64,000 nt of DNA. Origin: Taudactylus pleione. Lineage: Eukaryota > Chordata > Amphibia > Anura > Myobatrachidae. Both the position numbers and the translations under genes were made by a program. Positions within the stretch are counted from its first letter, which is position 1; every line of letters begins with the position of its first letter. A model generated the notes under the pieces. That model did no database searches and was not told the DNA's origin. It worked only from the letters and a program-made list of their open reading frames with translations. Of this stretch, positions 1-9,337 are shown piece after piece. The stretch is taken from positions 248,001 through 312,000 of the forward strand of contig JAUIMM010000602.1 of assembly GCA_031769625.1 (NCBI GenBank). Reading direction: 5' to 3'.

Positions 1-180
1 AGTTATATACACAGTGTCTGTCACCTAGATTGTATAGAATCACTGATAAAGTGCACAATAAACACTAGCTCCGGCTAGCTGGCACAAAAACCCTGGACTG
101 GTGTGCTGTTTCCTGGCTGCTGTGTTTTGGAGGTGTCCATCTACCCCAGGAGAGGGACCTCTTACCCCTATCATATTACA
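1..180 (+). repeat. 5' LTR, 3' part only (R-U5)
   Basis: Positions 50-180 align with 2203-2336: an AATAAA-type signal (57-62), the CTAGCT..CGGCTAGCT motif, CCCTGGACTGGTGTG, and a common end at CATATTACA. The U3 part lies outside the window or has diverged. A candidate primer-binding site starts with TGG at 183; its tRNA was not identified. Confidence 0.75.
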
Positions 181-390
181 AGTGGTGGAGAATGTGGGCA
201 TACACACTAAAAATTGCAGCAATAGGAAAAGTTTACATTTGAAATTTAAAGTGACTGACACCAATCTGTTGTTTTGGACATTAACTTGCATCCTGTAAAA
301 TCCATGGTGATGGCATTGGCAGATGCTTAGGTAAGCCAGATTCTGCTTGAAACCTACACACAAAGATAACATAGAACGGTGTTAGACCTG

Positions 391-1262
391 GCTTATGGTC
401 ACATAACTACAGGTCACCTCAGGGTAGAAAAAACCACTGAGTGAATTTTACAGAGGTTTTTCTGGCCTGGGGTTTATAAAGAGTTATCTGAACATTGTGC
501 ATCCTGTCCTGAATGTCAGTATCATGCTCCAAGGCCACATTTTAAAAGTCCACTTGTTCCATTACCCATTATTGAGGTTATATTTGAAGGAATAGCTATG
601 GATTTGGTTGGACCTCTAATGAAATCTGCCCGAGGCCATCAATATATTTTGATGATAATGGATTACGCAACCAGGTTCCAAGAAGCAATACTATTGCACA
701 ATACGTCAATAAAGACCATTGCTAGAGCCTTAGTCCATGTCTTTAGCAGGTTGGGAATACCTAAGGAAATCCTGACTGACCAAGGTACCCCCTTTATGTT
801 GAAAATCATGAGTTATGCGCCTGTTTAAAATTACTCAGTTATGAACCTCTGTGTATCACCTACAGACTGATGGGTTGGTGGAGAGGTGTAACAAAACTTT
901 AAAAAATTTGTTAAAGAAAGCAGTGGACAATTATGGAAGAGATTGGGATTATTACCTTATTTATTGCTGGCCATAAGAGAGGTTCCCCCAATCCTCCACA
1001 GGGTTTTCACCTTTTGATGTGTTGCATGGGAGACATCCAAGGGGATTACTGGATATTGCCAAAGAGAAATGGGAGGGGCAGTCTAGTCCATATAAAACAG
1101 TTATTGAACATGTTTCTCAAATGCAGGAAAGAATTGCTGCAGTGGTGCCGATAGTGAGAGAGCACTTGGAGCAGGCACAGCAGTGGGTGTACAATTGCAA
1201 TGCCCAGTTACGTGTATTTGCTCCTGGGGACAGAGTGTTGTCTAGGGATGGAAGAAGTAAAG
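391..1262 (+). pseudogene. Broken integrase (Gmr1-like gypsy)
   Basis: The zinc-binding HHCC region is readable at about 391-540 (AYGHITTGH, then CASCPEC), with a stop in it. The catalytic core starts at 598 with MDLVGPL (first Asp) and reaches the second Asp in LTDQGTPF at about 775. After that the frame breaks; the expected downstream Glu region is only partly readable (840-920). The C-terminal part (1019-1262) includes APGDRVL. Two frame changes and several stops make it non-functional. At 1263 the frame passes straight into RT-end sequence, so the integrase tail and most of RT have been deleted at this join. Confidence 0.75.
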
Positions 1263-1750
1263 TGTTTTGCATACACCATTGGCAGGGGTTTGATGAAGCC
1301 CCAACTTAGTAAAATCGAGGCACTACAATATTGGCCACGACCCCTAAATAAGAAGCAGATGTGAACATTCTTGGGAATCACGGGGTAGGAGTGTATACCC
1401 AATTTTGCCACCATTGCAGTCCCACTGACAGACCTTACCAAAGGCAAAAAAAAAGTTATGGTTAAATGGAGTCCTGAAGCAGAAAAGTCTTTTCAGCAGT
1501 TAAAAGTAGCATTGTGCACCCAACCAGTTCTGACAATACCTAAATCTGAGGAAATTCAGGATGAGTACTGGTCATGCCCCTTTAAAATGGTCAAAGAATA
1601 AAGAGCAATGGGAGAATAACAAGGTGGTTCTTGGTGCTGCAAAATGTTACATTTTCAGTAGTGTACAGGCCAGGAAGCCAGCTGGCCAATGCAGATGCTT
1701 TGTCTCATGTGTTTTATATGGGGGCTGCAGTTCCGCCTACAGGTTAAAAC
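1263..1750 (+). pseudogene. Broken RT end plus RNase H (Gmr1-like gypsy)
   Basis: The stretch 1263-1360 reads as the end of a reverse transcriptase (GRGLMKPQLSKIEALQ, WPRPLNKKQ). At 1395-1560 the connection region follows (NFATIAVPLTDLTKG, then WSPEAEKSFQQLKVAL). At about 1683-1712 the RNase H C-terminal motif LANADALS appears, immediately before the purine tract and the 3' LTR. The RT palm with its YxDD box is absent, and stops and frameshifts are frequent. RNase H as the last pol domain fits the Gmr1 order. Confidence 0.7.
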
Positions 1751-1763
1751 AAAGGGGGGGATA

Positions 1764-2336
1764 TGTGATAGAAGCACTGGTAAAGTGCTAAATGGCATAT
1801 ATGTGTGTCCAAGGTTTTTGACCTATGTATTTTAAACCTCCAGGAAATGTCTGTGTTTGCTTGATTAGAGTTTGGGCTTTAAGTAAAAGCTGGATAACTG
1901 GTCCTGGAGGTGTGGATGTGAGAGAGAAGGGAAGGCTCCATCCACAAGACATGGTTCAGGTGTTTAGACCTTCAGCCTGAGATCAGTGACAGCTATGAGA
2001 GGCTAATAAATGGCATTGTCAGGGTTTGGCTCAGTGTCTCATACCTGGGAGAGCAGGCAGTCTTTTAAAAAGACACTGTGATGTACCACTTGTAAGTACT
2101 GTGGATATGCCTATGTTGGTGGTTAAGGCAGTAGGCCCTGCCACTTTGAGAGGGAATTTATTGTCTAGTTAGTGCTCAGACAGACTAAGATTTATTTTTG
2201 TTTTACTGCACAATAAAAACTAGCTGCGGCTAGCTCGCATGAAATCCCTGGACTGGTGTGTTGTTTCCTGGCAGCTGTGTGTTTGGAGGTGTCCATCTAC
2301 CGAAGTAGGGGGACTTCCTACCCTGATCATATTACA
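1764..2336 (+). repeat. 3' LTR of the Gmr1-like element
   Basis: The LTR starts TGTGATAG right after the purine tract (1751-1763) and ends CATATTACA (TG...CA ends), 573 bp. An AATAAA-type signal lies at 2212-2217. Confidence 0.75.
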
Positions 2337-2615
2337 GCACACACATGCATACACATACATTTCTGTGCTCATTTTATCCTTAATGACAATGGGTAATGAA
2401 TATTTGTCAGTGTAACAACAGTATATTTAGACATTGAAGATATAATAGCTTTAATTTAAAAAAAAATTTGCAATGAATAACTTTTGCACTATTGGGGTAA
2501 GAATTTGGTATTGGGATTGCGTAGAATAAAAGTATTGGGAAATATTACTGTTACTCATATGCTACTGAGGACAATGCCTAGAGTTAATTTCATTATCTAT
2601 ACAGGACACTGTAAT
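2337..2615. other. Intergenic, AT-rich, nothing recognised
   Basis: A short CACA/TACA-rich start is followed by AT-rich DNA with no coherent reading frame, terminal repeats or known motif. Confidence 0.5.
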
Positions 2616-2975
2616 AACTAAGGTTAGGCTGTGGGTGAGATACTTTGAGGGGGTTAAAGTTAAGCTGTGGGGGGATAGTTAGGCTGTGGGTGGAAGGCTT
2701 AGGGTTTGGGGGGTTAGGGTAAATCTGTGGGGGTTATGGTTAGGCTGTGGGGTGGTTAGGGTTAAGTTGTGAAGTGATTGGGTTAGGCTGTGGAGACAAG
2801 GTTTAGACTGGGGGTTAGGGTTAATCTGGGGGGGCAGTGTAAATCTGGGAGTTATAGTTAAGCTGTAGGGGATAAAGTTGGGCTGTGAGGGGGGTAGGGT
2901 TTAGCAGTGGAGGATAGAGTTAGGCTGTGTGGGATAGAGTTAAGCTGTGAGGGGATAGGGTTAGGCTGTGGGGGG
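2616..2975 (+). repeat. Degenerate G-rich minisatellite (GGTTAGGCTGTGGGGG-like)
   Basis: About 15-18 imperfect units of roughly 20-24 bp are built around GGTTAGGCTGTGGGG. The unit resembles telomeric TTAGGG but is longer and variable. The array ends exactly where the next LTR begins (TGTCA at 2976). Confidence 0.8.
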
Positions 2976-3815
2976 TGTCACGGCCAGGGTTTCTCGGCAT
3001 GGTAGTCACCGGGTATTACCTGTGAGGTTGTTATGGTGGGGGGTCTCTGGCAGTGGTGCTGGTGTTTGGCAAGGGGCATTGGCTGCGTGTGGTTCTGTGT
3101 GGACACATTGTCACTAGGCCTGGTGAGGTCTGGCGGTGTTTCCGTTCGGTTGGCATGGGCGCCGCCATCTTGCCTGCGGCCATGTGATTCCAGCTGTCCA
3201 ATCCTGGTAGGTCATGTGCTCATTCCAGCCAGTCACAGCGCGGCACTGAGTATTTAGGAAGGTCCAGAGCCTTCCTTCCTTTGCCAGTGCAACGTGTTTC
3301 TCAGCTGCGGCTGAGAGAGAGTACCTGTGCCTTACCTGACTGCTTGTAAATGCTACTAGCCTGAACCTTGCCTGCTCCAACCTGCTGGACTTACCCTGCA
3401 CCCTCCATATACCTTTTGACCTGCCTGAGTACCTGAACCTGCTGTTTCCCTGCACCTTGCCTCCATTCACTCCCAGCTGGACTCACTACCTCAGCCTGCA
3501 TTTATGACAGCTCACCATACCTGCATTCAGTTACAGCTCATCAAACCTGTATTCAGTTACAGCTCATCATACCTGCATTCTGTTACAGCTCACCATATCT
3601 ACATACTGGACTGCCTCTGCCTGTCACTATCATGACATTCTCCCATTAACCCCCACTAGTTATCAAGTGCACTTTAGTGCTATACCAGGACTTTTTCATT
3701 TGCCATTCCGATGTCTTCTAAGCCACTTATTAAAAACTCCACTTTTTCATTTAAGTCTGCTTCTGTGTCTGCTCCTATCACCCCCCCGGGTCCACAACAA
3801 ATTCAGAACCTCACA
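2976..3815 (+). repeat. 5' LTR of the chromovirus
   Basis: Aligns with 8015-8798 throughout, but is longer because of an internal 26-bp tandem expansion (3508-3609), and stops at ...AACCTCACA without the terminal TGACA. A possible TATA-like GTATTTAGG lies near 3249. Confidence 0.9.
3508..3609 (+). repeat. 26-bp tandem repeat inside the 5' LTR
   Basis: Nearly four units of CAGCTCACCATACCTGCATT-type sequence; the 3' LTR has a single unit at about 8547-8570. The expansion therefore arose in, or was inherited only by, the 5' copy. Confidence 0.85.
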
Positions 3816-3829
3816 GTTTGAACGGCCCC

Positions 3830-4735
3830 ATGGATCCGGCCACGGATTTATTTTGCTGTATTGCTGGTCATTTAGAAAACCTGGAAGCTATACAACATCA
3901 AATGGCTCAGTTTCTACAGGAGATGTCTAAATGCCAAGATAATCTGCAAACCTCATTAATCACCCAGGGGTATCAGCAACTTCACCTCCTCCTGTGCCTG
4001 GTAATACAGGGACCAGGGTATCCCCTCGTCTACATCTCCCCATGTCAAGCAAATTTGATGGCAATCCTAAACTCTGTCGTGGTTTCTTAAATCAGTGTGA
4101 TATACACTTTACATTACAGCCTGATAACTTCCCCACTGCTAGAACTAAAGTGGCATACATTGTGTCTTTGTTGACCGGCTCGGCTTTGGATTGGGCCTCC
4201 CCACTCTGGGAACGTTCAGACTCGCTGCTGGATAACTATACAGACTTTATCTTCATTCAGGAGGATTTTCGATGAACCTGGACACACAGTGTCAGCATCG
4301 TCCAGCATCATGACCCTGAGACAAGGAACCCGTCCTGTCAGCCAATATGCAGTACAGTTTCAAATCTTGGCATCAGAGCTTAAGTGGAGTGAGGAGGCCC
4401 TCACCTCAGCCTTTTGGCATGGCCTTTCCGACCGATTAAAAGATGATCTGATTACCTGTGAGCTTCCCACTAATTTAAATATGATCTCACTCTGCAACAA
4501 AATTGACCTACGCTTCAGAGAACGTCAGGCTGAAAAGCACAGAACTGACCGGCAAAGGTCATTTACGCCTCCCTTGCCTACCCGTCGACCCCATCCTCCT
4601 ATAGATGAGGAGTCTGTGCAGGTGAACCAAACCCATCTCTACAAAGAGGAACGTCAGAGAAGAATGCTAAAAATCCTCTGTAATGCGGAGATTCGGGTCA
4701 CCTGGTGGCCTCCTGCTCACGCAAGTCGGTAAACT
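3830..4735 (+). pseudogene. Broken gag
   Basis: ATG 3830 starts MDPATDLFCCIAGHLE. A coiled-coil-like stretch follows, and then the capsid region after a frame change near 4000 (FDGNPKLCRGFLNQC, then ALDWASPLWE). A second frame change near 4280 leads to TRPVSQYAVQFQILASEL and RFRERQAEKH. A CCHC zinc knuckle is partly readable at 4680-4720 (CGDSGHLVASC) but is itself broken by a one-base loss. The order and motifs are those of vertebrate gypsy gag; at least three frame breaks are visible. Confidence 0.85.
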
Positions 4736-5200
4736 CCCGTTCCTAACTGACCTTGGGGACATCAAGTTAGGAGTTATATGCCCGTCCCCAAATACTAAAG
4801 ATTTCAAGATTTCCTTAGCTTTGGATCTCAAGCCCAACCCTGTCTTCGTCTCTGCTCTACTAGACTCTGGAGCAGCCGGAAACTTCATCCAGCCTAGTTG
4901 ATAAACTACAGATTCCTTGTTCATCTCTCAAACACGCAATTTCCCTGACTTCTGTAGATGGACGTCCTCTAGCTAAAGGAGTGGTCACCAAGGAAACTCA
5001 ACCAGTATTGGTTTGTGTTGGGGCACTCCACTCCGAGTCTTTAAAGTTCTTAGTGATACCAGAGGCTTCTCAAGAAATTATTTTAGGACTACCCTGGTTA
5101 CGCCAGCATAATCCCAGGATAGACTGGTGTTCAATGCAGATTCTTTAATGGGGAACTGCCTGTCAGAAATCCTGTCTTCCCAAAATACAACCTGTAAGAA
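4683..5200 (+). pseudogene. Broken aspartic protease region of pol
   Basis: The active-site motif ALLDSGAAGNFI is at about 4853-4890. A frame change follows at about 4895, after which a typical protease flap and C-terminal region is readable (VDGRPLAKG, then EIILGLPWLRQHNPRIDW) up to a stop at about 5146. The protease would mature the retrotransposon polyprotein. Confidence 0.8.
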
Positions 5201-5208
5201 AGACAGCT

Positions 5209-6600
5209 TTGTTAACATCTCCAGCTATTCCCAAGGAGTATCAGATGTTCTCTGATGTTTTTTCCAAGCAACAGGCGAACGTCTTACCTCCCCACAGAGA
5301 ATGGGACTTTCCTATCGAGCTGCTGCCTGAGATGCCACCCCGTGGTCGCACATATCCTCTATGCCTGAGACTCAAGCTATGTCTGAGTACATCCAGGACA
5401 ACCTAGCGAAGGGTTTTATTCATCCTTCCACCTCTCCCGCTGGAGACGGCTTCTTTTTCGTTGGCAAGAAAGACGGAGGCCTAAGACCTTGTATAGATTA
5501 CCGGGGCCTCAATGATATAATGATTAAGAATCGATATCCTCTTCCCCTGATCTCAGAGTTGTTTGACAGAGTTAAAGGGTCCATCATATTCTCAAAGCTG
5601 GATCTGAGAGGGGCTTATAATCTCATCCATATTCGTGCTGGCGATGAATGGTAGACCGCCTTTAATACTAGAGATGGACACTTTGAATACCTTGTGATGC
5701 CCTTTGGGTTGTGCAATGCCCCTGCCGTGTTTCAGGGCTTTGTTAATGAGATTTTCCGGGACTTGTTGTACGTCTCGGTTGTAGTTTACCTGGACGATAT
5801 ATTGTTTTTTTTCGTCTTCTGTAACAAAACATCACGAACATGTGAAGGAAGTATTGTCCCGTCTGAGAAAGAACCACCTTTACTGCAAACTGGAGAAATG
5901 TGTCTTTGGGGTTCCCAGTGTGCCATTCCTTGGTTACGTCATCTCTGGCTCCAGTCTAGAAATGGATCCCAAGAAGGTGCAGGCGATTTTGGATTGGTCC
6001 CGTCCTCAAACTTTGAAAGCCATCCAGAGATTGCTTGGGTTCGCCAACTACTATAGACGTTTTATTAAAGGATTTTTATCATTATTGGCCCCCATTACCG
6101 CGTTGACCCGAAAAGACGCTAACCCTGCCCTATGGTCACCTGAGGCAGAGACTGCCTTCCAACTTTTAAAACAGGCGTTTATTTCAGCACGTCCTACGAC
6201 AACCAGATCTGGATAAGCCATTTCTAGTGGAAGTGGATGCGTCATCAGAGGCCGTGGGTGCAGTTTTTTCCCAGCGTTATGATGATAATAGAGTTCATCC
6301 CTGTGGGTTTTTCTCCAAGAAATTTTCTCCTGCCTAAAGAAATTATGCCATTGGTGAACAAGAACTTTTAGCAGTGAAGTTGGCATTAAAAGAATGGAGA
6401 TACCTGCTGGAAGGGGCCAAGTTTCCCTTCACTGTCTTCACGGACCATAGAAATCTTCTCTTCCTAAAGAATCTTCAGTGCGTGAGTCCTCGTTTGGCCC
6501 GATGGGCAATATTTTTTGCTCTGTTCCAGTTCACCCTGACCTTCCGGTCTGGAGTCCTTAATCAAAAGGCAGATGCTCTGTCCAGATCTTTCCTCTGTGA
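5209..6600 (+). pseudogene. Broken reverse transcriptase and RNase H
   Basis: RT fingers and palm are readable from 5209, with a frame change near 5360. Motifs include [35 protein letters not shown] and the catalytic YLDD at 5787-5798. A stop lies at 5652-5654, and frame breaks occur at about 5810 and about 6195. RNase H follows with [13 protein letters not shown] (about 6230), a stop near 6337, IGEQELLAVK, FTDHRNLLFLK and NQKADALSR (about 6560-6588). All catalytic boxes are still recognisable, which implies fairly recent decay. Confidence 0.9.
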
Positions 6601-7981
6601 TAACAAATCAGAGAATCAACAAAATACCCCTGTTTTGGAGTCAAGAGTCTTCGCCACCTTACAGTTAAAGCCCCCTACTAGGAAGTCCTTTGTGGCCCCA
6701 GAGTTAAGGAAGCAGCTCCTCACCTGGGCTCATTCCTCTCACTTTGCAGGTCACTCAGGTACCCGGAAGACCTTGGAATTTTTAAAAATACGCTACTGGT
6801 GGCCATCCATGAAAGCAGACGTGTCAGAATTTATTTCTTCATGTTCTTCGTGTGCCCAGCATAAATCTTCACGTCAGGCACCGGCTGGTGATTTGTTGCC
6901 ATTAACTATTCCATCACGTCCATGGACGCATCTCTCCATGGACTTCGTCACGGATCTGCCGAATTCTCAAGGGTTCACTACCATCTGGGTCATAGTAGAC
7001 CGATTCTCTAAAATGGTCCATTACATACCACTAAAGAAATTGCCTTCTGCTCCTCACTTGGCTCACTTGTTCGTTCAACATATTTTCCGTCTCCATGGTC
7101 TTCCTGCTGAGATAGTCTCTGACCGTGGTGTTCAGTTCACAGCAAAATTTTGGAGAGCCGTATGTTCTGTATTGCAAGTAAAGCTAAATTTTTCTATGGC
7201 TTATCACCCACAAAGCAACGGTTCCACTGAGAGGGGTAAACAAGACCTTGAGACCATCCTGAGGATTTTTATGACAACTTCCCAAGACAATTGGTCTGTT
7301 TTGCTGCCATGGGCTGAATTTGCACATAACGCCTCCTACCACTCTTCCACGAACCAAACGCCATTCCAAGTGGTCTATGGCCTTCATAATCGGATCCGTG
7401 AATTTCAAAGCCTGCCCATCTTTGATGTCCCAGCTGTAGAAGACACTGTACGGAAATTTGCATCAATCTGGTCTCAAGTTCGTACTGACCTGGAGCAGGC
7501 GTCTTCCCGTTACAAATTTCAAGCTGATAAGAAGCGTAGGAAAGTACCACGTCTGCAAGTTGGAGACAAAGTCTGGTTGTCCACCCGGAACCTACGGCTT
7601 AGAGTACCATCTATGAAATTTGCTCCACGCTTCATCGGGCCCTTCTCCATCATAGAAATCATTAACCCTGTGGCTTATCGCCTTCAGCTACCTCCTTATC
7701 TGAAAATTCCCAATTCCTTTCATGTCTCCCTGTTAAAACCCCTGGTGCTAAACAAATTCCACAGAGTCCTGCCTGCTTCTCCCTGTGTCCAGACTGAAAG
7801 GGGCGTGGAGTATGTGGTCTCCCAGGTCTTGGATTCCCGTCTCTGCAGAGGACATTTGCAGTATCTACTGGACTGGAGGGGCTATGGCCCAAAGGAATGT
7901 TGTTGTACCGATGCCCGAGATATCCATTGCTCCTGCACTCATCAAGAGGTTCCATGCTGCCCATCCAGAGAAGCCTGGTGA
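6374..7981 (+). pseudogene. RNase H end, integrase and chromodomain (535-codon open stretch)
   Basis: The longest intact frame of the element. It opens inside RNase H, then shows the integrase zinc-binding domain (HFAGHSGTRKT with CSSCAQHK). The DDE core follows: MDFVTDLP, VSDRGVQF and, 35 residues later, the Glu of NGSTERGKQ. A GPY/F-type module comes next (FAPRFIGPFSIIE), then a chromodomain (VLDSRLCRGHLQYLLDWRGYG). The chromodomain is cut by a frameshift near 7900; its tail (ISIAPALIKRFHAAH) continues in another frame to the TGA near 8030. Chromodomains in this position guide integration to particular chromatin in chromoviruses. Confidence 0.92.
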
Positions 7982-8000
7982 GTGTCCTGAGGCCACCCAT

Positions 8001-8012
8001 AAGGGTGGGGGT
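8001..8012 (+). other. Polypurine tract of the chromovirus
   Basis: AAGGGTGGGGGT directly precedes the 3' LTR (TGTCA at 8015), the expected place for plus-strand priming. Confidence 0.75.
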
Positions 8013-8014
8013 AC

Positions 8015-8798
8015 TGTCATGGCCAGGGTTTCTTGGCATGGTAGTCACCGGGTATTACCTGTGAGGTCGTTATGGCGGAGGGTCTCTGGCAGCGGTGCTG
8101 GTGTTTGGCGAGGGGTATTGGCTGCGCGTGGTTCTGTGCGGGCACATTGTCACTAGGCCTGGTGAGGTATGGCGGTGTTCCGTTCCGTTGGCATGGGTGC
8201 TGCCATCTTGCCTGCGGCCATGTGATTCCAGCTGTCCAATCCTGGTAGGTCATGTGCTCATTCCAGCCAAGTCACAGTGCGGCACTGAGTATTTAGGAAG
8301 GTCCAGAGCCTTCCTTCCTTTGCCAGTGAAACGTGTTTCTCAGCTGTGGCTGAGAGAGAGTACCTGTGCCTTACCTGACTGCTTGTAAACGCTACTAGCC
8401 TGAACCTTGCCTGCTCCAACCTGCTGGACTTACCCTGCACCCTCCATATACCTTTTGACCTGCCTGAGTACCTGAACCAGCTGTTTCCCTGCACCTTGCC
8501 TCCCTTCACTCCCAGCTGGACTCACTACCTCTTCCTGCATTTGCTACAGCTCACCATATTTACATACTGGACTGCCTCTGCCTGTCACTATCTGGACATT
8601 CTCCCATTAACCCCCACTACAGTTATCAAGTGCACTTTAGTGCTATACCAGGACTTTTTCATTTGCCATTCCCATGTCTTCTAAGCCACTTATTAAAAAC
8701 TCCACTTTTTCATTTAAGTCTGCTTCTGTGTCTGCTCCTATCACCACCCCGGGTCCACAACAAAATCAGAACCTCACAGATCCCCCAGATCCCTGACA
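8015..8798 (+). repeat. 3' LTR of the chromovirus, complete
   Basis: 784 bp, TGTCA...TGACA. Similar to 2976-3815 with scattered substitutions and a single 26-bp unit. Confidence 0.9.
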
Positions 8799-9240
8799 GT
8801 AATAGTGATCACAACAAGAGGGATATGGAAAATAAACAATAAAATAGATCCGCAGGGTCAAGGATTTACTAGATGCCCACCAATCCAGTACAACCCAGGC
8901 CTGACCCTGCCTATATCAGCAGGTGGCCCCAGGCCTTCAGGCATAGGAGCAGGAACTGCAGTCTGATAGAAATTAACCCATTAAGCCCTGAGGATGGTAG
9001 AGAACCTGGATTCTCTATGTTCTGATAGGAAATATACCTAGGGGCCACTTTAGAGACTCATTTTAGTGAGATATGCGACAAGACAATAATATGGAGTACC
9101 AGAATCTATACTGAGAAGAGTACCTGTACATAGACATAGAATGCATTAGTTATCCCAATTAAAGGGACATATCTGTAGTCATAACCCCAGTTAGGGTTTA
9201 TAAACAGGTTTTCCCGAATATTAGGAAATATTCATACAAG
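8799..9240. other. Intergenic, nothing recognised
   Basis: No frame, terminal repeat or motif was recognised. Confidence 0.5.
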
Positions 9241-9335
9241 GAATGGGAATATATATACATACATACATACACATATATATATATATATATATATAACTAT
9301 ACACACACACACACATATATACATACATACATACA
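9241..9335. repeat. AT/CATA/CA microsatellite
   Basis: Runs of (CATA), (AT) and (CA); the Tc1 element inserted into a TA of this tract, and TATACATACACACATATATA resumes at 10949. Confidence 0.9.
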
Positions 9336-9337
9336 TA

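Larger units (their letters stand above)
1..2336 (+). mobile_element. Decayed Ty3/gypsy LTR retrotransposon, Gmr1-like domain order
   Basis: Two related LTR ends flank a 1.6-kb internal region. The left LTR is cut by the window edge and ends ...CATATTACA at 180. The right LTR runs 1764-2336 and ends with the same sequence. Inside, an integrase comes first and is followed by the end of RT and RNase H, then a purine tract (AAAGGGGGGG, 1751-1760). This order (IN before RT-RH) is the reverse of ordinary gypsy elements and is known from the Gmr1-like group of deuterostomes. No gag or protease is visible, so the copy is internally deleted. The order is seen directly; the family assignment follows from it. 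Confidence 0.75.
2976..8798 (+). mobile_element. Ty3/gypsy chromovirus LTR retrotransposon, inactive
   Basis: LTRs at 2976-3815 and 8015-8798 bracket gag, protease, RT, RNase H, integrase and a C-terminal chromodomain, in the usual gypsy order. The LTR begins TGTCA and ends TGACA. The 5' LTR lacks the last 20-odd bases present in the 3' copy, and no primer-binding site follows it. Flanking bases (GGGGG left, GTAAT right) do not form a target-site duplication. Coding regions carry several frameshifts and stops, so this copy cannot be autonomous. Confidence 0.92.

Noticed and set aside
598..1309. A working integrase gene
   Set aside because: Frame changes, stops and the deletion joining it to the RT end show a pseudogene.
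2616..2975. True telomere or interstitial telomeric repeat
   Set aside because: Units are longer than six bases and interrupted by CTGTGG; there is no run of pure TTAGGG.
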